64,000 nucleotides of DNA from Rhea pennata (taxonomy: Eukaryota > Chordata > Aves > Rheiformes > Rheidae), in assembly GCF_028389875.1 (NCBI RefSeq), contig NC_084665.1, positions 123,150,602 to 123,214,601 of the forward strand, given 5' to 3'. Positions 1 to 15,200 of this stretch are shown here, in pieces (the stretch's first letter is position 1; the number at the start of each line of letters is the position of its first letter). The notes beneath the pieces are model-generated. The model was not told the DNA's origin and did no database searches. It saw only the letters and a program-made list of their open reading frames with translations. Position numbers and translations under genes: made by a program.

Positions 1-522
1 AAAAGAGGACTCTTGGGGACAGCATCTCTCTAGGTAGTGGACTGTCATCAAAAAGGGGGAGATAATAAAGGCATAAACCACAGAGATGGAAACATTTAGC
101 TGGTTAGAGATTGAAATGTATGATCACAGCTTTCTATGCTAGATGAAATACACAGTGCAGAAAGAAAACGTACTTTTGGCAGGACAAGATCACAAGATAA
201 TCCCATACGGTTTCAGTCTACAGCTGACAACCTATCTGTTTGCTGAGTTGAAAGAGATGGGATGAGGCAGCTTTTCTCCACATATATTATGCCACTTATA
301 TCAGCTTCCTATTGCTCTGAGTCCAAAGAGATCTGGTTTTTGTCAGACAAGCAGCAGGTAAGATACATAAACAGAATATCTACTGGTTAGGAAATGGGAA
401 ACAGAATACCAATTCAGCTAACATTAAATAGCAACAAAGAGCCCAAATGCTGACCTGGAAGCTATCAGCTTATGATTTACCCTAACATGTAGCTTTGCAG
501 TCTCATCTTATTTATCTTTCAG
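1..522. other. Intronic or upstream ADGRF5 sequence, no supported exon
   Basis: No exon can be firmly supported left of 523. An ATG at 262 with a donor-like GTAAGA after 357 gives 32 open codons, but its phase (0) does not fit the exon at 523, which needs a preceding phase-1 end. Confidence 0.5.
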
Positions 523-693
523 TGCTTACTTTCGACTTTCCTGTCATGGAGTACACCGTTGACATTGAAGTAAGCCTTACAGATTCATCCTTTCTGGGGC
601 CAATCAAAGATTATTTCAAGAATCTTAATCTTCCAGTTTCAACAAACTTTTCAAATGTAGAGATGACAGTTTTAAGCATCAATGTTACAACAG
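523..693 (+). CDS. ADGRF5: ADGRF5 exon: start of SEA-like region
   Basis: Acceptor TTTCAG before 523, donor CAG|GTGGGT after 693. It starts with two bases of a split codon and ends in phase 1. It encodes residues 1-56 of the partial protein, including [10 protein letters not shown] and ending SINVTT, closely matching the human segment after the leader peptide. This is the first exon recognised in the window. Confidence 0.9.
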
Positions 694-3600
694 GTGGGTT
701 GGTTGTTTTCTTGTACTCTGGTAAACATGTTTGTCAGTATTTGATCTCTTCCAGTTTTACCGCTCACCTCACTCGAGATGTCAGCAAAACTGAACTGTCT
801 CTGCCACCTACTGAAAGGCCCAGGACTAAAGCTTTAGCACACACCTTAACATCATGTGTTATCTGCAGCCCCACTGCTCCTCTTTACATAACGTTGGCAT
901 TAGCAGTAGTCTTGAATTCTCTTCTCTTTTTTAGGGAAGAGACAGAGTGTAAGAGAGCCTGAGCCAAAGGATTTTGCTCCAGTTGTAGTAACAAGTAGTC
1001 TGAGTTACTTTAAAGTTTCAGGAAGCTGCAACAGCGATTGTCAGAGTGTTTACTTCCCTCAGACTTGCATCTGGAATGTGGATTACTTTAAGAGGCGGTA
1101 CTCTGTCCCGCCAAAGACATACTTCATGGGATGCCATCTTTTCCTGATGTAATTCTCTAACTTATTCGTACAGGCCAAGATATTGGATAGGCTTTATTAT
1201 GAGATGTGGTTGTATAACACATCGAACAGCAACCACATCCAAATAATTAAAAAATAGTAGAGGACATATAAACACATCAAGTTTTTAGAACAGTAGAGGA
1301 AAAGGATGTTTTGTGCTTTCTTATCACTGGACTGAGAGCAGTGAAAGGAAATATCCATTAGTTCTCAAAACAACATGCAAACTGGTATTTTAAGGGCCTT
1401 CAGGATCACATGCAATGTGCAAAAATAATTTTGTTAATATTTTATTCTACTTCATTGACAATTAAATTCACATGAGTAGCCAATGGCACATTAAGAGCAG
1501 AAAAACTTACAGTGAAAAGGAGTTCTTTGATTAGAGAATGTACGTCTTCAAAGAAATTCAGGATAATGTTGCATTCTCTCATGCAGCGCTCAGATGTCAA
1601 GATACACAATGACAAGATGTAAAGATACAGAATGACACAGCATCTCACCAGCCACCAAGACCTCAAAGACCATTACAAACTTTTGAAGGCTGTTGTAAGC
1701 TTGAAAAGCACATATCATGTTTACTTTTAGCTCAGGCAATATAGTAAATATCCAACCTTAAAACGATCATAGGACCCTGGCCAATATGCATGGGGATTTT
1801 TTAGGATCAGGTCTCACATTTCTATTCATGTAACACTTAAACATAATTGATCAGACTTATCCTTGTACAAATCTAGGTCTCCTTTTTGGTTAGCCATTTA
1901 TGATTAGTACAGAAAGATTTGCAAGACATCAGATCATCATGCTTACATCAAGTAGGTGAACAGACAGGAAAGACCACCGGCATAAAGATACAGCAGGGTA
2001 AATAGGTATCATGCAATATGTTATGCCCCGTTTACCATTCTCGTATACTTCTCTTTCTGTTTGATACTAGTTTGTCTGACCACTGGTGAGAACAAGAGCT
2101 GTTGTTCCTGCGAAAGTGGATATGCATGGCCAAGAGCAGTTTGCAGTGACTTGATAACCTGCCCTTCTGTCGGTCTAGCATCGAAACAGTCCTGTGGCTA
2201 CATGAAACAACTGCCTTTCTATGGGCCTTACTGCGAGCCTCAGATGGGAGGTAAGGAGAAACAGCGCTGAACTCATCACGGTACAACCTGCACTCTGGTT
2301 AGAAGAAATATGGGGCAGTGCTAAGGATGCCATATAGAAGTACCTCTGCGTAGAACCAGCTACACATTGCCAATGAATGTGCAAAATCTGTAGAGATGCT
2401 CTGGAGCTCTTATTTCACATTTGAGGTGAGCTCACCTTGAGCCATGTATCCAGAAACATTTAGTGTCCATGCTGGATCTCCAGCAGAGTCACTTGCCCCT
2501 TGAGACTTTCAGCTTCTGCTAAGCAAACGGACTTTCAATAGAGGAACTTAAAAATGTGACCAAAAGTGTGTCTTAATTCTTACAAGATGAGAGGGAACAC
2601 ACACGCACACACAAAATAGCATGTATCTTTTGTTTGCTTTTATTTCATGACTCTTATGCCAAGCTGTCCATGACCTTTTAGGAATCTGACTGAAGATTTA
2701 GGCTTGTCAGTGCTGGAGTAGAACACTACCTGTTGTCTCCACAGTCCAGGACAAACCCCACCAGCAGCATGCAGAGACACCCAGAGGCAGCTTCAAAGGT
2801 GGAAGCAGTCCTACACACTGTCAGTATGCCCATGCTAACCAATGATGCTGAATGGCCATGCTTCCATCCCAGGGCAGCCCCATGCCGATATAACTATACT
2901 ACTCCCAGGACTAGAGCTAGTATCTCTGCATGGCAGCCTGGAAGCTCCAGCTCCCTTGAAGGCTTAGGGCCCTGGCCACCTTGCTCCATTGCATGGTATG
3001 ACAAGTCCTTAAATGGATCCAGCTTAGAAATTCCCGTAGTTTTCTAAGCATTTTGCATTCTCTTGTGCCCATTATTAGGTCTTGACTCAGAATTTTACAC
3101 TCCAGAAGTCATCAAGGATTTTTCCATTAATTTCAGTGGAACATACACTGGTCCTATGGAAGAGATTCATCCCATCTAATTTTAGCCATGTAAAAGTTAA
3201 ACATTTGGTCAAAGTTAGTCATCTAAACTCCCTCTACAACTGACACTCTTTAATGATAATTCAATCATTGTAGGAAAGCTATCTATCACCTTCTGAATGT
3301 ATCACATTCTGGAGATACCTACAGCTTTGCATCAACTGAAGAAGGAGCATAGGCATCTAGCAGACACCAGACTTCTCAGATAAAGACAGTAAGGAGAATC
3401 CTACCTTTCCTGTCATTTGAATCCTGTCTTGTCAGTTGAATTGGGACAAGTTGTAAAATTTGGGCTAGAATAGAAAGTGGATTAGGTTAGAACAAAAAGT
3501 TAAATAATCACTCTGAAATTACTGTTTTTAATTATTTATACATTCATTTTTATCCTTTTCCTTACAGATCCTTGTGGTATGGGAGAGCCCCTTGTAATAA

Positions 3601-6600
3601 ATATGTCAGTCAGACTCGACACAGACTTTACAAACGATCTCAGGGATTCTTCTTCTCAATTATACAAAAAATACAAGGCTGACCTTGAAAAAGCGGTAAA
3701 GACTTTTTTTTCATCCCTGAAGGCCTCTAGTTCCCTCAGAAATATGTAATTTATTCTAAGTATCAGTGTCTTACCTGTAAAATAGCATGTACTGTCTCTG
3801 TCTCAGTGGGGAGCTGTGAGGCATGTAGCAGTGGTAGCTACAAAGAGGGCCAAAGTTGGTCTCCACTGGAAGGCATTAACAACATTCCCATTCATTTTAA
3901 TATGCAAATAGGCATAGAAGTATTTATGAACATTTTGTATAAAAAGCATGAAAAAATTCATTATATTGGTCCCAGCTTAAGTCCCCATGCAAGCAGTGTA
4001 AATATAGAATGAGACTTTCAGCACAAATTTATCCCAGTGAAAGGGAGAAGAGCACCAGGCTCATTATACCAGCGTATATATGCTCTACACTTTTAATCAT
4101 GTCAATGTTGAATGGAGAGCTTCCTATTTTAAGCAGCATGGAGAGGACTCATGCCATGTGATATCTCTTTGTTTGCAGTTTAATGAGAGCTACAGATGTT
4201 TACCAGGCTTTGTATTGGCAACAGTAATCAGTTTCAGGTAAGGAAGCAATCTCTTTCTTCTGAAACAGGCATCTTTCTGTCCTTTTTCCTCAAGAAGATG
4301 CAGCTAGGAGCAGATCAGCAAAGACTGTATTTACTGTGTTTAGAACAGTTACATATGTACCGAGTAATAGCACAATATGAGCAAAAGAAAAACCAAATAT
4401 TAGCATGAAAATGGGACTGTGGTAAAAGTCACCGCTGTGCAAAAGTTCATGAAACATATTAACTCTCCAGATGGGTCAAAGCCTTTCATGGGCTTTCTGA
4501 AAAGGCAGAATTCCACCCAAAAGGCAAAGGGATGCAAGTAAAGCTACAGGAACATCTCCCAGATCATTGGGAAGATGAATTACTACATTGGCTCTGAGTG
4601 TTACACTGGATCTGGATACAAGGGACATTATCTAAGTCAACATACGTTTAAATACAGCTGCATTTTAGGTTTCCTAAGGGAAGCTTACTGAAAATAGGCA
4701 TCCAGGCTGAGGACATGGCCCTTGTAAGTGCCCTGACTTGGGGAAGAGTTGTAGCACAACCCTCTTGCACACCAGAGCAACTCTTGTGTGACAGGAGGAG
4801 CCTTCATGGGGCTCAAACATTCCTAGCTACGCAAGTCCAGTCACTACAACAAATAAATCCACTAATATGCAAGGTTATTTATTTCTGGTCCATCTCTCAT
4901 TCTTGTATCCATTCAGGCCTGGAAGTGTTTCAGTGAACTATGAAGTAAAAGCAGCATCAGCAACCTTCAAACAGATAGAAAATTCTAACAGATTTGTACC
5001 ACAGTTTCTAGACGCATCGTATGGGCTAATTCCCACCTCCTTTACCACAGAAATAACGAGTAAGTTTAAAGCTCTCTCGATATTTCCCTTTGACATTTTC
5101 TTTAGTATTGCTAAACTTATCCATGCCTTATACTATTGATTACTTGGTACTAGGCCTTCAAAAATTGTGTATTTCCCTGGCTGTTTCATTTCATCTCATC
5201 ATTTGCCATCAAAGCTGAGCAATTACATGAGACAGTCATCCACCCAGTACCTCCCACTGAAAAACAAATTCTTCCAGCAACTCCACTGAACCCTGATACA
5301 AAGTCTCCATGGGAAAGAGACTGAATACCCTTAAGCTCACTTCCAAAACTGAGACAACACTTAGCCTATCAGGCTGCCAGTATTTCTTTCTTCTTTAAAT
5401 CTCTTTCATTTTACGTAAGAGTGGGTTCCTTCTGGTCCCCTTGGCACATTTCCGTGCCACTGCTGGAGAATGGTGTGCCACACTTCAGTAGCCTGACCAA
5501 CTGCCCCAGAAAATGCTGCACTCTTCATGCACTGAGCACTGGGCTATCTGCCCTAGACTTGGAGGATTACCTCAACCTGGTTGCTTCTCTTCCCAGTTTC
5601 TCTACTTATAAGGCAGGGGTAGTGATAATACTTCTGAGATTTATGGCTGACAAAGACAGTAGAAGAATCTGTCATGGGAAAATGACATACCTTGCACCCA
5701 AGATGATGCCATCTAAATGATGATGAGCATGTCTAAGTTGTGAAACACCTACGACTCCCATGAGATGAAAGATGCCATACATATGTAAGCCGAATGACAA
5801 TAATATTGAACGCTGCTCTTTGTCTCCGCAGATCAGACAAACTTCACTGTTAGTCCTGTAGATATTTTTGAAGGCGATACAATAACACTGATTTGTGAGA
5901 CAAATATAACTTCCGAGAACGTGACCTGGTATCATTCTGGTCAGATCATCTCAAGCAGCAACCGGCATTCACTGATGATAAAAATTACGCGTAGAACCTC
6001 AAAGACAGTTCTTAAAATTACTGAAGTTACAGCAATGGATTCCGGTACGTTTTTCTCTCTCTTGTTAAAACAGTAGATGCAAATCTCTAGTGTGAATAGT
6101 TTTCTAATATATAAAAAAAGGAAGAACGCAGTGATTGCATTTCCCTAGAGTAAAAGGGAAAAGTATAGTGCCCCTTGTAATTTTTGTATTTGTTCTTTCT
6201 TTAATGAACCCCCTATTCATTGGCAATGCCAAGCAGATGTGAACCAACTGAAGTGAGTATACAGGCCTGAGTCTTCTCAGTGTCAGGCTTCACTGCCTTA
6301 TCATGAGAGACAGTGGTGGCTACATAGCTGTGCAGTCTTCCCACTCTTCATTGTAGTGACTCATCAAGCACTTCTGTCCTTTGCAAACATAAGTTAACTA
6401 GTAAGTTTGGAGTTACAGTGTTTTTCGTATGTTCATGTTTAAGGCTGTTTTAAAATCAGAAACAGGTAATTTGGCAGAATTGTGGTGGGAAGAGATTTAT
6501 ACATACTTTCAGAGTCTTGACTCAAGTTCCCACTCATTTCTTGAGTTTGGACCGTGAATTTTGCATCCAACTTCAAAAAGCGTGGGTGCTACGATCACAC

Positions 6601-8007
6601 AGAATCACAGAGAAGGCCCGCCTGTATGCAATCCTAACATGCTCTAGGTGACCCTGCTGAGCAGGGAGGTTGGACTAGATGATCTCCAGCGGTCCCTTCC
6701 AACCTTACTGATTCTATGATTCTACAATTCTATAATATGATACAGGATATCCTGTGACATTTGGGAGGCAGGAGTTGTGTGTTCAAACCTCCTTGTGCTA
6801 AGGAGAGCCTGAATCTTGGTGTCCCCACTCCTGTAAGAGTGGTCTACTCACCAGGCCAAAACGGGAAGAGAAACCTGTGTGCCTTAAGTAAGGAGGAAGA
6901 GCTCTGAACACCTTTTTCAAAGGGAATCCCAGCTTGCATCCAAGGGACAGATACCTAAGAACGCAGCCAGTAAATACCTTCTCATTGACAGTACCACCTG
7001 AGCAGCGTAGGTGTCCGCACTCTGAGTCTGTCTTAGGTGCCTACCTCTCACTCATTCCCTGCAGGAACCTTTAGCATGGTCTTACTATTTTCTTATCATG
7101 ACATGTTGTTACCACCTGTATTCAGATCCCAAACACCACCTTAGCTAGATTTTAAGCATCACAGCCCCAGATCTGAGAGCAAATTTTGACTAGCAATAGC
7201 GGAATCATTGCAGTCACTACAGGCACACTGTATCGCAGTATGATGGCAGATGTGAAAACTGAGAGAGGAAGTAGCTCCCAGCTCCTAACTCTAAATTTAG
7301 GTGAAACAGCAGTAAAACATGTTCTCAGATACTGCCTATGCTTTACAGGTTCCTATATGTGCATTTTCACAAACAGCAGTCTGCACTACAAGCTGATATA
7401 TAAAGCCAACAAAGCAATAGACGTCTCTTCACTACACATCATTTCACACTTAAATGACATTGATGTTATGTGTAACAGTCCTGAAATGCAGACAAATGGT
7501 CCTGTGCTATTCTGCTGTATTGACAGACAACTACCATCACTAACTGGTGACTGGAAAGTAAATGGACCTATCAACATAACAGGTAAGATAACAAAAGATT
7601 GTCTTTAGCTTGCCTGGTTTGTTTGTTCTTCAGAGGCCTCCTCTTATTTTGTAGCAGCTCACCCAAAAAGACCAAATCCTAGGATGAACATTGGGTATGT
7701 GCTCCAAAAGGGGAACAGAGTGGTTCATTTGTGTTGTCTTGGTCCCAGTGGGATTTTGTGCATTTCCATTCATTGTGCAAACACTGCTGCTCAAAACTGT
7801 GCCATCCTGGTTGGAAGCCGCTGCCTCAACCAGCACCATACTGACTTTTTCCAAAAAGCTTATTTTCGCACTCTCTAGTTTTGAGAGCAAGGGCGATGAA
7901 TCAGCCTCTAGGGATACTTCCAGAACCACCCTTGGTCTGTGAAAAGCCTTTAGGTGCCACATATCAAGATCTAGCAAACAAGGGGGCAGCTGTTACAACG
8001 TATCTGC

Positions 8008-8043
<36 letters not shown>

Positions 8044-11000
8044 CAAAAATGACTCCATAACTTCCCTCTCCACATGTATTTACAACCTCTCACATGCCTA
8101 TTCAGTCAGACTTCCTGTAAGGCTTTTCTTATCATACAATCATAAAGAGTTAATACAGCTTCAAGAACAATGTGCTAGAGATGATTACAAGAGAGCATGA
8201 ATAGAGACCATCAAAAACGTCTATAAAACATGGTCATAAACAATCTACTTCTCTATCGGACTCTTAAATGTTTTATGGCTATAGATTAACTGTTTATTAT
8301 TAACTGTCTGTTATAAATGAAACTTCAGTAGAAAGTGGGCAAAATGAGAGAAAACCTTCAAAGTTCATGCACACAATCATTTCTACAGAAGACAGATTAA
8401 GAGTGTGCAGAAACATCCACAGAGAGAAAGGATGAGATACTGACCTACTGTAATCAGCTGTTTCACTCTTCGAGTCACTGTGGCCAAGTTTTCATCCACA
8501 GACTTTGCTCATAAACCAGATGCACACTCAGGTTTAGTAAGGGATAGCTTCAGCACTTTTGTCTCCTACAGCTAAACCTGCACTTTTCAGGTTTAAAGTT
8601 GAATGCCTGTCAAGATCCTCACAATGTTTACTTCAAAATAAGATGACCTTAAAATCTGCAGTATTTTCTCTTACTTTACTTATCTTACTCATCCTAAATA
8701 CGACAGGTAATAAAGTTAGGCCTGAACCTCAACTTCTTCATTTTGACAACATGAGGCATCCAAGCAATACTGTTGTTTTCAGTGAGATTGCTTTTGGCAG
8801 TAGGTGACCAGCACTGAGATGAGAGCTGGGCTTCTGGCCTTTGAAGACCACTGTGAGTGCTGCCAAACCAAAGGGTGAAAAGGAGGATAAAAATAAAAAA
8901 AAACTAAAGGGGGATTGGAATAGAAATGGATTTTAGCACTGATGAGTTAAAAGCACTACGCTGCCAGAGATTACATATAAACCCACAGTGTTTCCGTTAT
9001 CTATTGTGATTGCTTGTGATTTTCAGAGCCCAGGTATTTTTGGACATCCATAACCCCTCAAGGATTGTTTATTTCACTCTAGGAGTCTCCAGCTTCACTG
9101 GAAACTGCACTGAATACAAGCTCAAAGTCAATGCACTGCTATGCCCACCTGAGAAGTCAGGTACAGTGACAACATACACCTGTGAGCTGTGTACTGGACA
9201 TGGTGCAAGCATCAGTCAAAATATCCAAGTGACCTATTTCCGGACAGGTAAGAATCAGGTAGCACATAACACAGACCACAAACTCTTTGACGCCCAGGTG
9301 GCATCTGCGGCACACACCATTTGCAGTTGACTGACTATAATGACTGACTGTCAATAACATGTGATTTCTCTCGTGTCATCTCAGCACATGTAACCATAAC
9401 TTCAAGCATAAAAACATCTGTTTCTGCGGGACGCTCATTTCATCTAACATGCACAAGCAATGTGAGCAATTATGACAGCATCACTTGGGAAATCCAGGAC
9501 AGAAATAACATGAAAATTATAGACTGTGCTACGTGCATCAATAACAGCAAATTCCCAGCCAAATCTGTGCTCAGTGTGAGGACTGCCACTGAGGATTGGA
9601 GCGGTGAGTGAATACAGTTTGTATCGCCTACAATCAGTTCTCTGTACCAGATCATTTACAGCAATCCTTACTCTGCCAAATTACTGTGATGCCTGGCCAC
9701 AGGAAATAAAAAAGAGTTAAAATCAAAGTGGCTGCAGGAAAGCAAGGCATGATGCTGCCCACAACATTGTCCTTGTTCAGTACTGGGACTCATGACCGGA
9801 CTGGCCATCATCTTAGGACCATAACGGCTGAGAAGCCCTTATGTTGACTGAAACATAGTTTTTCTGTCATTGCTTTCAGGCACCTACATCTGCACGTTCT
9901 CCCAGAAGTATGTGAACAGTTCTGCCAATGTGACAATCACAGTTGTTCCCTTGCCTCTGAAGCAGAACATCCTGCTAGATCCCATCATGGCATTTATACA
10001 GAACAATGAGCTGCAAGCCCTTAAGTGCTGCATACATGCTAAAGCTGGAGAAAATTATGATGTTACATTTGTGGTTCAACAAAATGAATTTCAAGTTGGT
10101 AAGAAACAATACATTTGTTGAATTAACAGCTACATTGAGCATCACAATCCCAGCCTGTAGGACTCTTTTTCATGATCTCCTCAGTGACTTAACAATTTTA
10201 ACTCTTTTTCATATGATTTTGGGTTATACAGATTAAGTTCCTTCTCACCCTTACTCATGTCCAGTTTCTTCCTGTTTTACCCTTGTCTATTAGCCCATTC
10301 TCCTTACTACTAGTCATCGGAAAGCATCAGATCTTTACTTTGGCCTATGCAGAATCAGTCAAAATGTGATTAACGTAATGTTTTACAGATATCCTTAACG
10401 TCTTTCTTCGTTCTCACCAGTGACTTGTTATTACTTAGATACTTTTGAATATTTTATTTTAGTGTCTCAAGGATTTTTTTTTTCCGTTCAGTCCATGTAA
10501 CCAATTCATACTTACTGCTACTATGACCACCTACAAGGACTGTCAAGTGTATAAAAACAAGGAAATCGATTTTTTTTTTAGGGTGGCTGCAGGTGCATGC
10601 TTGGGGAGCATGGCTAACATGAATCAGAAGAATATTAAAGTCAACTGCTGTAACAATAAATACAAAAATGAGTAAATTCAGTAGTTTGGTGTGCCTTGCC
10701 AGGCAGTGAGAATAAGCATCCTCATCACTGTTCAGATTAGAAATTAGTGAATTCTGTTTATTTGCTTTTATTTTCCACTCTGACATTTTCTGAATTCAAT
10801 ATTGAGGAAATGTTGCTTACAAAGACCTATTAATTCATGAAAAATGTAGAATAACATACTAAGAACGAAATTCAGAGAACTATACTATATTCATCAAGGA
10901 TAAAGGTAACATAATGAACAGCACAAAATCCTAGGCTTCTACATCTTAAATTTAGGGCAGTTCTGCAGCTTTCTTGGCATGTTTTATAAGCTACGGGTTG

Positions 11001-12258
11001 TCAAGTGGCTCACAAAATAGCTAGATTAGAGAAGAGCACAGAAGAGCCACCTAAACTGACTCAGAAAACATGCAGGTGTGCAAAAACAACAGGCTGAACT
11101 ATAAGGTGGGTGGAGACTAGATCTCTGGGTTACTAAGAAAAAAATGCCAAGATCCCTTTGGAAGAGATTGCAGTCAGAGACACATTCAGGCACATTGAAA
11201 AGCAGTGTGAATGCAGGGCAGATTCTGAGTTTGAAAGAATCATGTCTGAACAGAAAAACAAAAAAATTCTCAGTCTAAATCAAATGCAGAAGATTTACTT
11301 TTTAATAATTTTTAATTTTTTAAATCATTTTCATAAATCAGCAACAGACGGATCACCATGCACAGACTCTTCACAAAGAAAGTTTTCATCTAGGACATAC
11401 GGAAAAAAGTTTTACAGAAGCTTTCTGCTCTCTCCAAGCTAATTGACTCCAAATCTGTATTAACCTATCTCAATTTTTCCATGCAGGGAAAAAGAAAGAA
11501 GGAAATTTGTTGTGCTATTACACAATGTATAATTACACGGAACCAAAACCAGACAGCGATACATCGTCCCTCCAAGCGTATTGTAAGTTTGTTAATCACA
11601 TGGGAGATGAAGTCAGGAGTGACAACATAATACTCAAGCCGGTATCTGGTAAGGAAATTCTACTGTTTAAAGCTGTTAAATAGGAAATCCCCTCTACTTT
11701 GTTACGTTAGAAGCTGCAAATTTATTACTAGTGACAGGTAACAGGAACAAGTTTGTGTTAGCCAAGAATTTTTTGTCTTTTCATGCAAAATTTTGAAATA
11801 TAGATTAAAAAATGGATTTTGCTGAAATTAAAAAAGTTTTGTTTTCACTGTATTTGACAGTGGCCCAGTATGTTCCTGAGCTTTGATAGCTCAGACATCT
11901 TCTGTCCCTATATCCCTGTGATGTAGCCTGGCCCACTGGACTCTGTCTCCCACGTTGTAGTGTAGCCATAAATACCTCAGCTTGCACCAACAATTTAGCA
12001 AGGATAAATAACTGTGGTGCCTCAGTAAGGAGCTGTCTAACTCAGGAGATCAGTCTGCAGGAGAGCATATCCGCCTTAAACACAAGAGTGGCAACTTACC
12101 TAAGGGTTGCAGAAACTTGGGCAGGCCCAGTTTCCAGTCAGCTCTGAAGGAAATACTGCATAACTAGAATTCAACATTCCCAAATCCAATTTTAATGGTA
12201 AGTTTTGTTCTGACCAGAGTTTGGATATTTCAGCTTCTTATTCTGAATCGGGAAGGGG

Positions 12259-12290
<32 letters not shown>

Positions 12291-15200
12291 TATCCCTATG
12301 GTGCAGAAATTCTGGTTTTTTCCACAGTATAAACAGTGGAAACTCTGTTTCCACTATACCACAGACTCTAGTGTATGTGGCCAGATTTCACTCTCTTTGG
12401 CAATAAATACAGTGTGCCTTAGGATCAGGTTGCAAACACTTTATTTACTTTAGTCAGCAGCCACTTACTGGTAAGACTAATTTAATCAAATCTGATTAGA
12501 TTCTTTGCAAGAGTCCCTGTTCATGTAAAAGGTGTTATGGCCTCACTATCAACGTCTAAATGAATTTCCTGTTAGTTACACAGCAACACTGAGTCCCTTA
12601 GCAGGGTAAGATAACCCTCGGGCTAGACATAGCCATGTACATACAAAGAATTACAATTCACATTGTGGTCAGCATAATCCCACCGACACCCTAAATATCA
12701 TCTAATTGACAAATTCTAAAAGTTTGAGTATTGGCTTTTGGAGTTGGTTCAGTACTCAAAAACGAAGGGCTTGACTCAATTTTTTTTAATTTCATGATTC
12801 CAAAATAATTGGACTGGGAATTTAAAAGGAGTTTGTTTTTGTTTTCATCTTTTTTTTCATCAAGTTTTGCTTCTTGCTTTTGTTTCAGCTGCAAAAAATA
12901 CTGAGTTTCAAGCATTTCAAGCATACTTCTGGTGCCCAACAGAATCAGCAGGTGCTAAGATGCCTGTAAATGAGAAACATTTTACAGCATCCCAAAGAAA
13001 AGTTTCCTAACCCTCAAGAAAGCTCATGCTCAGGCTTCGGGGGCAGATTTGAGTATATAAATATTTGTATTTTATTCTTATTACCAAGAGTAGCAAAGGC
13101 TTGGAAGTTGTCAAAAAATGTAGCTTCCAAGGCATATAGACACTCAAAAATCATAACCACCAAAGATGGTAAACTGAAATGCTTACCTCTGAAGGTTAAG
13201 GGTTAAAGACCTCTGAACTTTGGGAGCACACAGGTTTGATGAGGGGTATCTCTCTGTTTCTCAGTTTTCCATCTCTCCTTCTTCTTTTCAATACAGGTAG
13301 GAAAGTTCACTGCTCAGGCAGTTTGGGCATTGGAGAACAAGGGGCCAAAATAATGAAGCCGTGCACTGAGTTAAACAATGAAGATGGTTTTAACCGAGGC
13401 AATGTAACTTATGTGTGTTCTAGCAGCTCCTGGATGGTTGCCAGAAATGACTGCCTTTCTGTACCAATAAACAATTTGCTTCTGAGTGCTGAGGTAACAT
13501 TTACAAGATTTTCAGTGGTCTGGGGCTTCAGGGAGGGGGTAGCTTTAAAAGAGAGAACAAAAAAATGGATTTTTGGCTCAAGAATATCTAAAATATATGA
13601 AGTATTAAAAATAATATTTAATTACATCTATCTTTTAAAAGACATAAAGAACAATTGGCTGTATCTATACAAGTCAGTAGAAGAGGCCAACTCCCCTTCT
13701 CTGGCCCAAGGTACACAGCACTACATGGCTGACATCCATACACTTAAACGCCTTCTCCCCCAGACAAGGTGACCTTATTTATAGTGTCTCCTGGGAAAAG
13801 TCTCTAGCCTCTGGTATACCCTGAACCATGCTCAGGCACTGCCTTTGTGAACACTAGCTGGCACAAGCCCCAGCCATGCCACCGAGTACACTAACAATGA
13901 AGCACTACAGACAACCATGGGCCATGGCCCAAGCCTACGCACAAGCCCTGTTTAGCATGTCCCCTCAGTCCTATCATACAGCACAGTTCACTCCCACAAA
14001 TCATTCAGAGGCGTCCTTTTCTCTGTGAGGTTAGATGAGAGAAACTATCTTTCTTTCATTAAATACTCACTGGCTGTTTATTTTAGTAAATTAGATGTAA
14101 GAATGGCCCAAGCAGAGGTACAGCTACTCAATCATTTATTCTCTTAACATTTTCCTTAGGATGATACTCCCTGGTATGGTTTGGGCCTAGGCCAATTATT
14201 TTCTCCCAAATAATACCCAGAAACAGCCTAGGAGTTAGCACAGGCAAGAGACCATTCTCAACAGGCAGTCTGGATACCCCATTCCAGAGGGACAGAGGGC
14301 TCAATATTATTAGTATGGCTAGAACGGGCCTGGTTCTGTTTATTTTACTAGTATAAGTATAGCCATTACGAAGGAGGCTCAAACTCCAGGCAAATTGCAT
14401 ATATGTAATGCGGTGTTATTTTCCATTCCAGTCTTTGGTCAACAACCCCAGAGCAAGAGCAGAGCTACCTAAATATCTTGAGGTACTTCAGAGAAAGACA
14501 GCAGAGGAGCAAAGCACACTAAATTATCCTGCAAACCTAGGTGCAATTGTTACCATCCTGGATTTGGTCTCCTCTATCCCAGTAGATGCAAAGACTGCCA
14601 GTATTACAGTAAGGTTTTATTTTACATCTTACTAATGCTTACCAGGGCCTTTGGCCACGGTGCTGCAGAGGAAGAATTTCTCGAGAAATTTAGCAGTTAG
14701 TTAAAGTCATGAGCAGGTGGGAGTTAAGGGAATGAGATGAAATGACAGAAAAATACAGAAGAGCTTATGAAAAAAACAAGATGATGAAGTCCAAGAGCCT
14801 ATGCATGAAAGAGGACAAAAGGATTTAAGCACCAGGAAGAGAAAACTACTACATGCTTAGCAAACAGAAATGTTCTAGGGATCCATAAATGTCTCTGGCA
14901 CTAAACATCTGAGGAAAGGACAAAGAATAATGGACTAGGAGCAGGAATACAAAAAAAAGAATGGGTTAAAATAAAGAGGGTTAATATCAGGGGCCATGAT
15001 CAAGTGAGGAAAATCAACAGAATGTTACAACAAATGAATGGCAGAACATACCTCAGAAATGCTTGAAAGCCTTAACTGTGAGGTAGACAAGAACAGCCCT
15101 GCTTTTCTGAGCAGGAAAGTGCCAGAAGACTTGATGTTTTGTAGCTGCAGAACCTTGAATGAGAGACAGAGGAATCAAGGATAGCATAAAGACTGAGGTC

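Noticed and set aside
262-357. Possible ADGRF5 signal-peptide exon (ATG, 32 codons, GTAAGA donor)
   Set aside because: It ends in phase 0, while the next exon at 523 needs a phase-1 end; the peptide is also not a convincing signal sequence.
8008-8043. Poly-A tract as evidence of a processed retrogene
   Set aside because: Upstream sequence contains no coding or SINE/LINE body that I recognise.
9021-9082. Alternative earlier acceptor for the second Ig exon of ADGRF5
   Set aside because: It would lengthen the linker by about 18 residues with no counterpart in the family; the acceptor at 9082 has a better pyrimidine tract and fits in length.
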